From assembly GCA_022559985.1 (NCBI GenBank), contig JAFJTR010000034.1:62001-126000 (forward strand): a DNA stretch of 64,000 nt, read 5' to 3'. The translations under genes and the position numbers were made by a program. Under the pieces are notes generated by a model. The model did no database searches. It had not been told where the DNA came from and saw only the letters and a program-made list of their open reading frames with translations. Below are positions 33,665-44,575 of the stretch, one piece after another (within the stretch, counting starts at the first letter, position 1; every line of letters starts with the position of its first letter). This stretch comes from Parastagonospora avenae f. sp. tritici 18332-5 (Eukaryota > Ascomycota > Dothideomycetes > Pleosporales > Phaeosphaeriaceae).

Positions 33665-34052
33665 AATTGTCTCCTGTGCTTATCCTTCGACGTCCAAATC
33701 ATGCCGTCTCTGAACGCGCGAATCGAGGATGTATCGTGAAAGTAACAGTACAAACTCAGCACGAAACAACGTCAGAAAACTGACAACCCATGCTGATGCG
33801 CGCTCAAACTATGGTCGGAAACGCGCAAGTCTCCGCGAGCGTGGGATGATGACGATCTCGACGTGGAAGCGAAATCGGCCAGGGTCCAGATGGCGTCTTT
33901 TTTGCAGGGAAAGTTACCCCTCCCATCCTACCTTGCCTTACCTGTTGCGCGTAGTCTACCAGGAATAGTACTGGCTCATGTAGTTTTGCGTGCGGAAGGG
34001 CCGCAATGGCTTGCTTGACATTCTTACACTCACACTGACAGAGACAGCAAAC
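33665..34052. promoter_or_regulatory. Divergent promoter region, carrier and GT8 genes
   Basis: 388 bp between two divergent starts. No other gene; no specific element claimed. Confidence 0.45.
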
Positions 34053-35052
34053 ATGGCAGCCATCACCACGGATTCAGGCGCGAAGCCTAAGAGAGGTACA
34101 CTACATTTCCCCCACCATCTGAAGCATGTCGCGATGAAAGCAGCTAATCCCACCACCAGTATGGACCACCCTCATAACCAACACCGACTACCTCACCGGC
34201 CTCCTCACGCTCGACTACTCGCTCAAAAAGCACGGCACCAAATACCCCCTCATCGCGCTCTACACCGACACCTTCCCCGCCGCGGGCCACGCCGCTCTCG
34301 ACGCGCGCTCCATCCCCAAGCAACACGTCAAATACCTGCTCCCCTCCGTCTCTAAAGACTACTCCAACGACCCGCGCTTCTACGACTGCTGGTCCAAACT
34401 CACGCCCTTCGGCCTCACCGAATATGACCGCGTCGTCCAGCTCGACTCCGACATGCTCGTCCTGCGCAACATGGACGACCTGATGGACCTACCTCTCGAC
34501 AGCCCGGAACTCGCGGGTAAAGGTGGGAGGGTGTTTGCGGCGAGCCATGCGTGCGTGTGCAATCCGCTGAACAAGGCGCATTATCCGAAAGATTGGATTC
34601 CGGAGAATTGCGGATTTACCTCCCAACACGGCGACCCGGATACCGCGCAGCGCACCGGCGCGCCCGCGGATTTCGGCCTAGGCATGCCCAACGGCGGCCT
34701 GCAAGTCGTCAATCCCAGCGCCGCCGTATACGACCTCATCCTCGCGCGTCTGTCCGACCCCACAGTTATGGCGTACGATTTCGCGGACCAGAGCCTGCTG
34801 GGCGATTTGTTTCGCGGCAGGTGGGTCCCGCTGCCGTATACGTACAACGCGCTGAAGACGCTGCGGACGTTTTCGCATAAAGTGCTTTGGCGCGACGAGG
34901 AGGTGCGCAATGTGCATTATATTCTGAGTCCGAAGCCGTGGCAGGAGAAGGAGGGGGAGAGGAGTGCGGAGGAGACGCATGGATGGTGGTGGGGGGTTAA
35001 TGCTGAGAGGTTGGTGGAGGAGAAGAAGGCGGGGATTGAAGATGGGTTCTGA
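34053..35052 (+). CDS. Glycosyltransferase family 8 (glycogenin/galactinol-synthase-like)
   Basis: Two exons: 34053-34095 and 34160-35052, giving 311 residues. Exon 1 codes only a 14-residue leader; the GT-A fold starts right after the splice (VWTTLITNTDYLTGLLTL). The metal- and sugar-nucleotide-binding DxD is in VVQLDSDMLVLRN. Further GT8 marks are FAASHACVCNP, PNGGLQVVNPS, and FADQSLLGDLF, followed by the VHYILSPKPWQ motif with its His near the end. No signal peptide or membrane anchor, so it probably works in the cytosol on UDP-sugars. Family members include glycogenin and galactinol synthase; glycogenin's self-glycosylating Tyr is not evident, so I leave the acceptor open. The DNA of the second exon is G/C-rich in codon position 3. 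Confidence 0.88.
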
Positions 35053-35201
35053 TTGCTCGGAATGAGGGGATGTTGAGGGGAGTTTAGAGGTTGGGGAGAT
35101 ACCAGATAGATGAAGAACATAGATGAGAAGTTTCGTAATGGCGTTGCGTCATTTGTCTAGAATATGCTTTTTATATGCCTTGTCATGTCTGTATGCGAGG
35201 T

Positions 35202-36761
35202 CTACAACTTCTCCTTCCCCTCCTCTATCTCACAGAACGCCTTGAACGTAACCAGCCCCTCCCCATCCTCCGCATCCGTCTCACTCGTAACCACCACCTC
35301 CGCCGTCGCGCCCACAAAGAACACATACCCCTCCTCAATGCGCTCCTCCTTATTCCCCACACTAATCGTGCCCTTGCCCTTCGTGCACAGCACAATGCTC
35401 GGCCCATCAATCGGATCAAACGTCGCCTTCGCGCCCTCCTTGTTCAGCGCCGTGCGCACCACCGCGAACTCGGGAATCGGTGGGTTGTACAGCAAGCTTG
35501 ACGAGCTGGAACTATACGCCTTGGCATTATGCCTGACATGCGGATAGTCCGTGGGTTCCATTTTCTGCTCTGCAATGGGAGCGTATGAGTACGTCAGCAT
35601 GTCGGTAAGGGTGTCGACGTCCTTGAACTTGGGCGTGAAGCCCGCGCGCACGACGTTGTCGGACGACGCCATGCATTCGATTATGTCGCCGGAGAGGTAG
35701 GCATGGATGTCGTCGGCCTTGAGGAACATGGCCTCGCCGATATCGAGGGTCACGTAGTTGAGGAAGAACTGCACGAACAGGCCGATGTCGTCGGGGAACT
35801 GGGAATTGAGGCGCAGGACGAGGTCGGAGAGCTCTTTGCCGGTGTTGGAGGGGCCGCCGGAGCCGGCGAAGTCTGCACCCTCGGACTCGGCGGACTTGAT
35901 AAGGTCTTCGGAGGCGGAGGCGAGGGCGGATTTGTCTGTGTTCATGACCTTGGTGAAGGCGGACTGGAGAGCCTTTTTGTTGGCCTTGACGTCTTCCTCC
36001 TTATCTGAGGTCTCTTTGCCCTTGATGGTGCTCTCGAAGTTGGAGGCTTCTTCTTCGCCGACGAGGGCGCGGAGGGAGGGGACGGTCTTGAGGAAGTGTG
36101 CGATTTCGGCGAGGGGACGGAAGCCACAAAGACCGTCGAAGGGAGTGACCGCGATAGTCATCTCAGGCTTGTGGTTGTCATCTAAACGTACTGTCAGCCG
36201 TGAGACATCGTCTCTTGCAGGGGAAGTATACCTGGGTAGTTCTTGGGGTCCTTAGCATGCAGCTGCTCGGCAAGCTTCTTGTTTGGATGCGCCTGGATGC
36301 TCAGGGCCTTGTTGATGGACAAGACCTTGAACAAGAACGGCAGCCTGTTCTCATACTTCTGGGCAATCTCTTGCGACAGGAGAGCTTTGTTTTCCTGGAC
36401 GAGTTCAAGGAGGCTTCGCTTGGTTTCGAGGTCCTTGGAGGGGAGCGAGGGGTGAGTGCCCATCCATAACTAAGACACTCAGTTATGTTACCACTGACGT
36501 CGGACGATCTGTCATACCTCGGCATACGGCTTCTCCTCTTCAATCGAGAAGTCTGAAGCTGTAGCCGCGTGGAACTTTGCGGCAGCGGAGGTCTTGCCGA
36601 CTTTGCCTGGGTTGCTTCAGCATTACGCTGAGACGGATCATAAATCGTGGGGTAGCGCACCCCAGTCGTAGCTGTTCACGCCTGTATACTGTCAATTGGA
36701 TTCCTTCACTAGTCATGTGCACATCCATACCGCACTCGAGTCTGATCAGAGGGTTCCTCAT
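35202..36761 (-). CDS. manA: Mannose-6-phosphate isomerase, type I
   Basis: Five exons on the minus strand: 36761-36731, 36681-36661, 36606-36518, 36469-36232 and 36181-35202, giving 452 residues, usual for fungal PMI1. Converts fructose-6-phosphate to mannose-6-phosphate, feeding GDP-mannose, cell wall mannan and glycosylation. It reads MRNPLIRLECGVNSYDWGK, then AELWMGTHPS, the zinc and active-site motif LSIQAHPNKKLAEQLH, NHKPEMTIAVTPF, GLCGFRPL, and FLKADDIHAYLSGDIIECM. A Ser-rich insert (SSSSSSLLYNPP) lies in the last third. The second exon is only 21 nt long and is supported by both splice phases and the NSYDWG motif. It is divergent from a SET-domain gene. Confidence 0.96.
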
Positions 36762-37147
36762 CTTGAAATGTGTTCTTCTTTGGAGTTGCGCGAGTAATGC
36801 AGCTTCTGGAAGGTTGAGGTTTAGAACTCCATCCCTTGCGTTGATCTAGCGGGGTCTTTCCGCATCCACTAACGCCAAAGGGTCTTCCGCATGATTGGCT
36901 GTTTCAACCTTCAAACTGCTTCACTGCCGTGATCATAGCAATGCGAATTGTGTCAAATCCAAGGCTTGCTCTTTTATCAGATACAACCTACCGCGGTCCA
37001 AAAGTATGACGTCATCTGTGATCTCCTATCGCGACACGCGCTTACCAATGTTTGCCTCTGCTTTTCCTTCTGCCTTTCACCAAATTCAGGCAACATCACA
37101 ACAGACATGAATTGCGAAAAGTCTACAGCAACATCTTACTTCTATCG
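36762..37147. promoter_or_regulatory. Divergent promoter region, PMI and SET genes
   Basis: 386 bp between divergent starts, with no other gene seen. No specific element claimed. Confidence 0.45.
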
Positions 37148-38008
37148 ATGAGTATAATCTACAATGTTCGCCCGTCTCTCGGTCAAGGTCTCGGGTGCTT
37201 CTCCACAGCCTTGATACCCGCGGGCACGCTCATCCTCAGCGAAACACCTCTCTTCAACGTCCGCGAACCCCGGACCAACGCGGCTGTCATCGCCGCCTTT
37301 TCCAACACCATCGAATCCCAGCAGGATGAATATCTGGCCCTATATTCGCAGGTTGCGGACTCTCAGGGGGACGCCCGCGTGATTGACATTTTCAATTCAA
37401 ACGCCTGGCAGACCGGTCCTCGAACTTCGATCTGTCCACAAGCTGCGCGCTTCAATCATGCCTGTATTTCAAATGCCAGCTTTGCTTGGAATTCCCGGTT
37501 ATGCCGCATCACAGTTCACGCCATAGTCGATATACCGGCTGATACTCAGATCTACCTGAGCTACGAGCGCCCCTATCAAACAAAAGATGAACGCGCTGAG
37601 AAGCTCGCTGCATATGGATTCGCCTGCGCCTGTGCAGCTTGTGGGAGCAATGTTGTGGCAAGCGATGTTCGCAGAGCACGTATGGCAAAGCTGAATGCTA
37701 GGATTCGGTTCGAAAAGCGACAACTATGGAGGTCCCCAGTACCAAGAGCCGCCTTGGAATTGATCAGGTTGCTGAAAGAAGAGGGCTTAGTAGGCGAAGC
37801 TCTAGGTCTTGCCTATCACGACACAGCTGAGGGATGGAGAAGACATGGTCGTCTGGACATGGCAACGATCTATGCGGTCAAGGAGCTTGAGGTGTCGGTC
37901 ATGTGTTTTGGGCAAAACTCGCCGTGTGTCGATGCATCGATGGCTTTCTTGCAAGAGTTGAGGCGCCAATTTGCAATGGAGGCGCAATCCAGAATTGAGC
38001 AAGTTTGA
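37148..38008 (+). CDS. SET-domain protein (fungal SMYD/SET5-like group)
   Basis: 286 residues, single exon, started at MSIIYNVRPSLGQGLG because the upstream part of the frame reads like leader sequence. The SET parts are the N-terminal GLGCFSTALIPAGTLILSE, the cofactor-site motif ARFNHACISNASFAWN (family NHxCxPN), the IPADTQIYLSYE motif with the conserved Tyr, and a post-SET-like CACAACG. The substrate may be a histone or another protein; that cannot be read from sequence. The group is common in fungi, often in many copies, and several members lack activity. The C-terminal helical part (RLLKEEGLVGEALGLAYHD) resembles a TPR-like tail. No nuclear signal is obvious. Confidence 0.85.
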   Translation: MSIIYNVRPSLGQGLGCFSTALIPAGTLILSETPLFNVREPRTNAAVIAAFSNTIESQQDEYLALYSQVADSQGDARVIDIFNSNAWQTGPRTSICPQAARFNHACISNASFAWNSRLCRITVHAIVDIPADTQIYLSYERPYQTKDERAEKLAAYGFACACAACGSNVVASDVRRARMAKLNARIRFEKRQLWRSPVPRAALELIRLLKEEGLVGEALGLAYHDTAEGWRRHGRLDMATIYAVKELEVSVMCFGQNSPCVDASMAFLQELRRQFAMEAQSRIEQV

Positions 38009-38403
38009 CGATAATTGTGACGGTCCGTTGGGGCCAGGGACGAAGATGAGCTGTTTCATCAGCTCGAGAGATAACCGGAAAACTCGGCATACCAAGGACA
38101 TGCGCCACAGCAGGTTCTCAGTGGATACTAGGCGGCCCGTACTGCAAGCGCACCAATGACAAACTAGTCAGCTGATGTGACACGTGAAGGCAACTTCTAC
38201 TCAGCCACTTTCTTCACATTACAAATTGTCCCGACGCATCACGAACTTCTTGAAAAGAAGATACGAGGAAATATCGACGAGGACCTTGATCTTATTGTGC
38301 CATACCAAGAAATTTTCACGAGCTTTACCCTAGTTGCACGCCTGAACTGCTTGGCAGCACCTTGACCATTTCATGTTGGAACTGTCCTTGTCACGGTAGC
38401 AAC
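38009..38403. other. Intergenic region
   Basis: 395 bp between two plus-strand genes; nothing recognised. Confidence 0.5.
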
Positions 38404-38874
38404 ATGGCGTCAAAGTCAGACTCAACTCATGACTCCACAACGTCCGCAGCAGGTGGAAGCAACCCACGTCACCTGACTGAAATGAACTACGAAATACCAC
38501 CAGTCTACTACGACTCTGAACCCTCATCCCAACCTCCCAAATATCCGCAACCCCAACAACCTTCACCTAATCAAGCTCCTCCATCATCACCTGCAAATAA
38601 TCCATCAAACCCATCCAACACCCACCGCAACTCCACCCCAGCCTCTACCATCGCTGCCATCCTCGCATCTCCCCACGAAGATCTGGATGCGCAGCGCCGA
38701 GCCGATCGTAAAAAGAAATCCCTCCGCGAACGATGGAGAGACTTCAAAGATAGGAATTTTCATGATGATGGGGGTAGTGAGGTCAAGGGACCTAGTGGGG
38801 TAAGCGCGGCTGAGTTGAATGTTATGGGTGGGAGGTTCAAGGGCGGGCAGACGAGTCCTTATCGGAAGAAGTAA
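38404..38874 (+). CDS. Small Pro/Ser/Asn-rich hypothetical protein
   Basis: 156 residues from the ATG at 38404 (MASKSDSTHD). The frame upstream has no nearer ATG. The first half is rich in Pro, Ser, Gln and Asn and is probably disordered. The second half has a basic helix (AQRRADRKKKSLRERWRDFKD) and a short tail with a GRFKGGQTSPYRKK end. The basic helix looks like the conserved part and may bind a partner or nucleic acid. I do not recognise a named family. No signal peptide or membrane segment. Codon use matches neighbouring genes, so I take it as real. Confidence 0.65.
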   Translation: MASKSDSTHDSTTSAAGGSNPRHLTEMNYEIPPVYYDSEPSSQPPKYPQPQQPSPNQAPPSSPANNPSNPSNTHRNSTPASTIAAILASPHEDLDAQRRADRKKKSLRERWRDFKDRNFHDDGGSEVKGPSGVSAAELNVMGGRFKGGQTSPYRKK

Positions 38875-39435
38875 GAGAAGTAAGAGAAGGAAGTGGGAAT
38901 GGGGTTGAAGTGGGATTAGATTTGTGGTTACTGGAATAATATTTAGGGATGAAGAAAATGAGAGGTAAAGAATGACTTGTAGGCTCAGCCTTCAAATGGA
39001 TATAAGCTGCAGTACTGGCTGTGCAAGAGTGTAACAGGCATGCATGTTCATGGTGTCCTTACTACGTTGACTTCTCAGAGTCCTTGACTAGTTATTCATA
39101 ACGATAGCAGCAAAGGCAGCGTCTTGTGATATTGTAACTTCCCCGTGCGGCATGCAGTGATCAATTGATAGAATCTGGTAGCGCATGGTCAATGCACGCC
39201 ACAACATCCGGTCCTTAGCGGGGTTCACCTCGCATCTCCACAAACCACAATGTCCGCAGCTGCATTAAGCTGTGGTCCATACGCACTCACCATCCCTCAT
39301 TCGCTGTAGTGCGGCTCTTAACCCTGGGGTCGCGAAGGGTAGTGCGGTATAGATTGGCCGACCTCGCCTCCGCACCTGCACCTTCCACCACTACATCCCA
39401 CACAACAGGTTGGAAGTGCGCACCTTCCTCTCAAA
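38875..39435. other. Intergenic region upstream of SGF29
   Basis: 561 bp with no gene recognised; promoter of the next gene is expected here. Confidence 0.5.
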
Positions 39436-41392
39436 ATGGCGGCGCGCAGTCGCCCTCGGGGTGGACAGCTCAAAGACGAGTTTGACGAGGAAAGATCGCT
39501 GTGGAATCAGATAAGGGCGGATGCTAGGCGGATTGATCAACTCATGGTAAGCTCGCTACATACATTTCTTTCCAGTCACATCACGTCATATTTTTTTCGT
39601 CTCTGTGGTTCGCGGAAAATATGGTCTCCTCAAGAGAACTGGCCAAAGAGCTCAGGGACCTGCAAACCTCGTCTGGCTGGGAGTCCGACGATGCCAATAG
39701 ACCGTCGTCGAGGCGGAGATCGAGTCCAGTGCCGGAGCCGCGATTGTTGCGAGAGGAGAAGGATGAAGAGGCCGAGTCGTCTACACCGTGGTCTAGGCGA
39801 AGTGCAAGTATATCAGTTCCAGAGTCGGAGTCAGAGCCGGAGCCAGAGCCGGAGTTGCCTTTGGTTAAAAAGGGAAGGGATGTCGAGGCGGAAGAGATAT
39901 GGTCCAATATCAAGAGGGCTGGAGAACACATTGATCAAGTGCTGGTAGGCTGATCCTGTGGCCGTTGATCCCACGCCTAGCCGATCTACTGCCACCTTGC
40001 CTCTGCAAAGTCCTATTTAACAAATTTCTCGTCTCGCTCACATGGTGGACAAATGGCCTCAGGAGCACATGCTAAAAACTTCCAGAAAGAATCAGACGTC
40101 ATACAGAAGAAGATCACCGACCTCGCGGCAGATCAGAGCGCCCGCATAAGTTCGTACTAGTCCTACGCACGATACGTATCCCTCCTACTATATCTGACCA
40201 TGCTAGACCGTGGAGACGAGCCCTCATCACGCATCGACACCGAGATCGACACCCTCCTTCGGGAAAACATCAAGATCACCAACGAGCTCTCCGGCTACGT
40301 CAAACCCGCTGAAGGTGGTAACGACATCTGCAGCCAACTGACTCTCCTCTCCGCTCTCCGCAACGCCGAAGACTCGCAGCCATCCGCATCCCGCGCCCCC
40401 AGCGTCGGCCACGGCAAATCCGGCCGCGACCGCCACGGAAAGCGCAAAGCCACCAACGACCTCGAGGACCGCGAGAGCATCGTCGCCGATAGTCCCGCCA
40501 GCGCAAGCCCCAAGGTCGTCATCAGCAGCCAGAAAGATAGACTCGTCGCCAAGTCGGGAAGCAGTAGAGCGGGCTCGGTGCCTGCAGCTCGTGAGACGAG
40601 CGCCAAGTTGGAGGATGACAAGGACGATTCGGGTAAGGGTAAGAAGAAGCGCTCTTCACTCTCTTCTTCTCTCAAGAAAAATTCCACGCGGTGATGATGA
40701 TGAGTTTCTTTTCTTTGTGGGAGTCATACGGCGTTGCAACAAGACCAAGAAAAAAGAGGCCGAATGAAGGGCTCATGATACCCGCTTTGGAAAGAAAACT
40801 TGCTAGTATAGCAGTAATGTGTAACATTTTCCATATTTTCCCATGTCTTAATGTCTTCCTATATCTACTTCATCTCCTTCTGTCACATCTTCCATCCGCC
40901 AAATAACTCTCCCTTACACCCACCACCACCACTTCCTCAACACACAGCTAACATCAAACAGACCCAAGTAAAACCCGCCTCTCCCCCTCCACAGAAGTCC
41001 TCTACCGCGACCCCAAGAAACGCACAAACACTGAAGGCGAAGGCATCCTGTGCCGTGTCACCTCCGTAATCGGCGAGGGCAAACAGCGGCGCTACGAAAT
41101 CATCGACGCGGATCCAGACCCGCCCACACCCTCGGTCCCTTACCGCGCGTCTGTCAACCACCTCGTGCCGATTCCCCCGCCGAGTAGCAATACCACGTTG
41201 CCAGGCTTGGATAAGGGCAAGAATGTCCTCGCGCTGTATCCGGGCACGACGACGTTTTATAAGGCGGAGGTTGTGGCTGGGTGGAGGGTGCAGGGGGAGG
41301 GGGTGCAGGTTGTGAGGCTAAGGTTTGAGGGGGAGGATGAGGCGGATCGGGAGATGAGTGTGGAGAGAAGGTATGTTTTGCCTGATAAATGA
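39436..41392 (+). CDS. SGF29: SAGA-associated factor 29 (double-Tudor H3K4me reader)
   Basis: Proposed exons: 39436-39546, 39651-39944 (acceptor uncertain), 40086-40149, 40207-40632 and 40962-41392, giving 441 residues with all phases closed, or 343 if exon 2 is skipped. The N-terminus reads SLWNQIRADARRIDQLM; exon 4 has RIDTEIDTLLRENIKIT (coiled coil); a Lys/Ser-rich linker follows; exon 5 is the tandem Tudor domain (EVLYRDPKKR, VLALYPGTTTFYKAEVV, RRYVLPDK). Tudor domains of Sgf29 bind trimethylated H3K4 and recruit SAGA/ADA acetylation. Exon 2 is Glu/Ser rich and ends EEIWSNIKRAGEHIDQVL, an echo of exon 1, with its own donor in the same place. The last intron is long (329 nt). Exon 2 could be a cassette, a duplicate or part of an unspliced intron. 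The gene call is secure from the C-terminus; the middle model is not. Confidence 0.82.
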
Positions 41393-41639
41393 GGTAGACG
41401 TTGTTTGGCTGGGAGCAGATGTTGTTATTTTTGACGTTTTGAGTACGTGGAGTTCTTGTATTGATTTCTTGTTTCGATTTGGATAGTTATTGATATTTGC
41501 ATATGTGTACTTCCTTATCGCCGTGAATCATTACTGCGATGACTTGTGATGTCTCCCCTAAACGCCTTCGCTATGCAAAACCTCAAACTTCAACCCGCAT
41601 GCCATTCTTTGATGCCTTAGCTTCTTGATCCTTTCCCCT

Positions 41640-42494
41640 CTATGCTTTATCCTCATCCTCCTCTTCCCTCTCCTCCCACCCACACAACCCCCTCAACACC
41701 CTATTCTCCTCCTTGAGACCCCTAATCTCCCTCCTCAGCTCCTCCTCGCTCTCACCCTGCGTCTTCAGCGCCATCCTCGCATAATCCGCCACCCTGCCCA
41801 GCCCAGCCTGCCACTCCGCGTGCTCGAGGCGCAGTTGCATGCTTATGCCGCGCTCCTCCTCGAGCAGGCGCTGGTAGTGTTTGTGCAGCGCGAGGATGGA
41901 GGACGTCTGGTTGTATGCGTATGGGCGTAATTTGTCAAGTAGTAGTGTGAGCGCGTTCTCGTAGTCTGTAAGCAGGGACTGGAGCGCGGTGTTGGAAGAT
42001 GTGAGGGATGCGAGGTGGTTTTGTGTCTGGGTTAGTTGGGACTGGAGGTGTGCGATTTCGGCGTTGCGTGTTGCTGCTGTGGATGTGTTAGGCGTTGTAC
42101 TACTTATATACCAGGTCGAAAACATACCATCTAGCTCTCCGTTGACTTGTCTGAAGGTGCCGTTCACTGGCCCTCCTTCTTCAGCGGCCCTGGCTCGCAC
42201 GGCATTGACGCCGTTCACGATACCGATCGTTTGCTGTTTATTGTCCTCCAGAACCTGGCTAAGCTGCTGTACGACCGCCCATAGATGGTTCATATCCGTC
42301 TGCTGGCCTCCACTGGGTAGTCCATTTACCATGGGTATGCCGTTCTGTTGCGCGCCATTGCCGTTGTATTGCGAACCCGCTTGCGACGGTGATGGAGACG
42401 GCGGTGCACGCGGCTGCATGTTTTGCTGCATGTTCTGGGGTAGATTCGGATTGTTGGGGTTCGAGTCGGAGGAGAGGAAGCTGTAGTTGTTCAT
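41640..42494 (-). CDS. Coiled-coil protein of the SIKE/FGFR1OP2 family (STRIPAK component, SCI1-like)
   Basis: Two exons on the minus strand: 42494-42128 and 42076-41640, giving 267 residues. The first 70 residues are Asn, Gln and Pro rich; the rest is helical. The core resembles vertebrate SIKE/FGFR1OP2 in arrangement: LQSLLTDYENALTLLLDKLR, then a second coil HAEWQAGLGRVADYARMAL, then LKEENRVLRGLCGW. Family members bind the striatin-PP2A (STRIPAK) complex; in Sordaria the equivalent is SCI1, needed for hyphal fusion and fruiting bodies (knowledge from that system). The 51-nt intron has no stop in frame, so keeping it would only add 17 residues. No membrane segment. The assignment rests on pattern and not on a search. 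Confidence 0.7.
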   Translation of the reverse strand: MNNYSFLSSDSNPNNPNLPQNMQQNMQPRAPPSPSPSQAGSQYNGNGAQQNGIPMVNGLPSGGQQTDMNHLWAVVQQLSQVLEDNKQQTIGIVNGVNAVRARAAEEGGPVNGTFRQVNGELDGMFSTWYISSTTPNTSTAATRNAEIAHLQSQLTQTQNHLASLTSSNTALQSLLTDYENALTLLLDKLRPYAYNQTSSILALHKHYQRLLEEERGISMQLRLEHAEWQAGLGRVADYARMALKTQGESEEELRREIRGLKEENRVLRGLCGWEEREEEDEDKA

Positions 42495-43398
42495 CTTGAT
42501 AACGGTAGCGGCTTGTGGCTGTGGGCGGCGCGTTTCGTAGTGGAGTTAATCGAGTCGCGGGTCCGCTTGCGGTTGGTGGTTGCGGGCGATAATGCAGGGG
42601 AGTAGCGCGATATTCGATGCGACTCCACTTTGTAGCTTCGAAATATTTACAGAAGACCGATGACGTATTGCACGCGTCCACACTCAGAGCTCACAACTTC
42701 GCGGAGCGGTGGAGCTCTATTGCGGACGCTCTAGGGTCTCAAGGTCGGCTTTCACCGTTTGGAACTAGCGTCTTGGCACATAAACTGAGATTGAACAGCT
42801 CGAGACTCTTCGCGGATATGATGGGATGATTGCTTTCAAGGCTGGGAAGTACGAAGTGGATCAGTTCGCAATTGTGTGTTCGATTCAGATCCCAAGTCTT
42901 CTCCATGAAAACCTGTTCAACGCGAAGCTAGTCCTCCCCTGTGCATCTATCGCCATCCTCCATGATATGTCAAGTCGATGCGCCCCTCCACTGCAGCGAT
43001 AGGTGTCGAAGGATGTTTTTCGGCCCGTATAGTAATCGGCACTCCGATGTATCTGTATACCCATATTGCGGTAGGACGGATCCAGATCACAATACTCGGC
43101 GCGCGACTGAGCAGGCCAGTCTAGAAAACCAGGTAACCCTCTCTTTCTGCTGGCAGACCTGTACTGATGACAATGGCCAATACGCTGTCCTCGTAGTCGC
43201 AAAAGTGGACAGCGGACTTGTTGTGCTAAAAAGCGACCATCGGTCTCTAAAAGGCATGGAACCTCAAGAGCGCATTGGGCAGTGCCGGTAATGCCATCAT
43301 TCATCTCCTGTTAGGGCGATCCGCTACGTCATGTCCAACGTGATGCTCCGCAGCATATCTGGTTCATGTAGCGAATCACAATCTGATCACTCCCATGC
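42495..43398. other. Intergenic region
   Basis: About 0.9 kb. Frames near 42885-43304 are open on both strands with no recognisable domain; probably noncoding. It holds the SIKE-like gene promoter and the 3' side of the Fta4-like gene. Confidence 0.5.
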
Positions 43399-44213
43399 TC
43401 ACCAACCATCAAGCAACCGATCAACCTTCCCCTTCCCCTCCCCCCTCAACTCCTCCATATCCACATCTTCCTCATCCTCCGCCGTACCCGGCACCTGTAC
43501 ATCGCCAAACTTCTCGCTCACTCTACCTGCAACACGTATCGCCAGCGTCCGCGCCTTCGCCAGCTCCGGCGCAAGTGGCGAGTCCTTCCACACCAAGTTT
43601 GGCTGTATATTCTCCTTCGGCTTGCGGTACGGTTCGAGAAGCGATAGCAGCGTGCGGTACGTGTTCAGCTTGTTCTGCAGCATTTGCCGGCGCGCTGAGA
43701 GGTCCTGGAGGTGCGTGACGGAGGCTAGGTAGTCGTCTTGTGTGATATCGCGGTCGCGTGAGGGTGTGGGGTCGGCGGAGGTGTCCCAGTGCGTGGGGAG
43801 CTTTGCGATGTGGGAGTCTTGGGTGAGGTCGTCGGATTGATAGATCGTGTTCGCGTCTTCGACGATGTCTGAACTTGGATCGGATGCTTCGTCTATGTTG
43901 CGTGTGCCTGCTTCCCAGTAGAGCATGTCGATTTGCTCTACGACGTGCTCGATCATTTGGCGGCTGTAGACTTTACGTGAGTGTTGCTTGAGGTCGCGGT
44001 TGACTAGACATCGTCAGAAGTTTACTTCGAAGCGTGTGCATGAGTATGCGCACCTTTGTCTAGAACACCCTTTAGTGTGGTGAGCTCGATGCCTCCATCT
44101 TCGGCAATCGTTCGGAGTCGTTCTGATGGTGGTATGCCACGCGACAACAAGTGTTTTCGCGACAAGAGGAACAGCTGCTTTTGCTCAAATACGGTCCCTT
44201 GTATTTTCGACAT
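43399..44213 (-). CDS. fta4: Kinetochore protein Fta4/CENP-U family (Sim4 complex)
   Basis: Two exons on the minus strand: 44213-44054 and 44003-43399, giving 254 residues. It starts MSKIQGTVFEQKQLFLLSRKHLLS, and exon 2 has VNRDLKQHSRKVYSRQMIEHVVEQIDMLYW, the conserved FTA4 stretch, then a predicted long helix with LQDLSARRQMLQNKLNTYRTLLSLLEPYR. The C-terminus is acidic. In fission yeast Fta4 is part of the Sim4/COMA inner kinetochore complex and corresponds to CENP-U/Ame1-side proteins (family knowledge). The frame extends upstream to 44294, but the MSKIQG start matches the family beginning better. The splice phase (AAAG|TC) closes. I am fairly sure of the family from the exon-junction motif alone. 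Confidence 0.8.
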
Positions 44214-44575
44214 GGTGTTTAGCTGAACAGCGTTGATTGCGACCACGTTGGTGGAATTGGTGACGATGCAGCGCTCAATGTTATGCGGGGTCACTAGCGC
44301 GTTTTGATCGTGACGCGTGGGATCGTGACTTTACTTTCACCGCAGCATCTTGTCTTTCGAACAGGGATGATATTTTACCCTGCGATCGTTTCCGGAATCT
44401 ATCAAGGATCCGGCAAGTATCCTTCTAAACTTGATTGCATATGAACGCACTCATTTGATCATCCATACATCATCCCAAGCACAGTGCATGTCAACTATCT
44501 CGAATGGGCAACATTGAACGCCCCCGAATACATTACAAGCTATCGCTAAACCGTAATCCTTAACCTACCCATCCA
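44214..44575. other. Intergenic region
   Basis: About 0.36 kb between the Fta4-like start and the 3' end of the next minus-strand gene; nothing recognised. Confidence 0.5.

Noticed and set aside
36577..36849. Plus-strand frame across the phosphomannose isomerase 5' exons
   Set aside because: Shadow of the minus-strand gene, whose exons have closed phases and family motifs.
42885..43304. Open frames on both strands in an intergenic region
   Set aside because: Each is the shadow of the other, with no domain in either.
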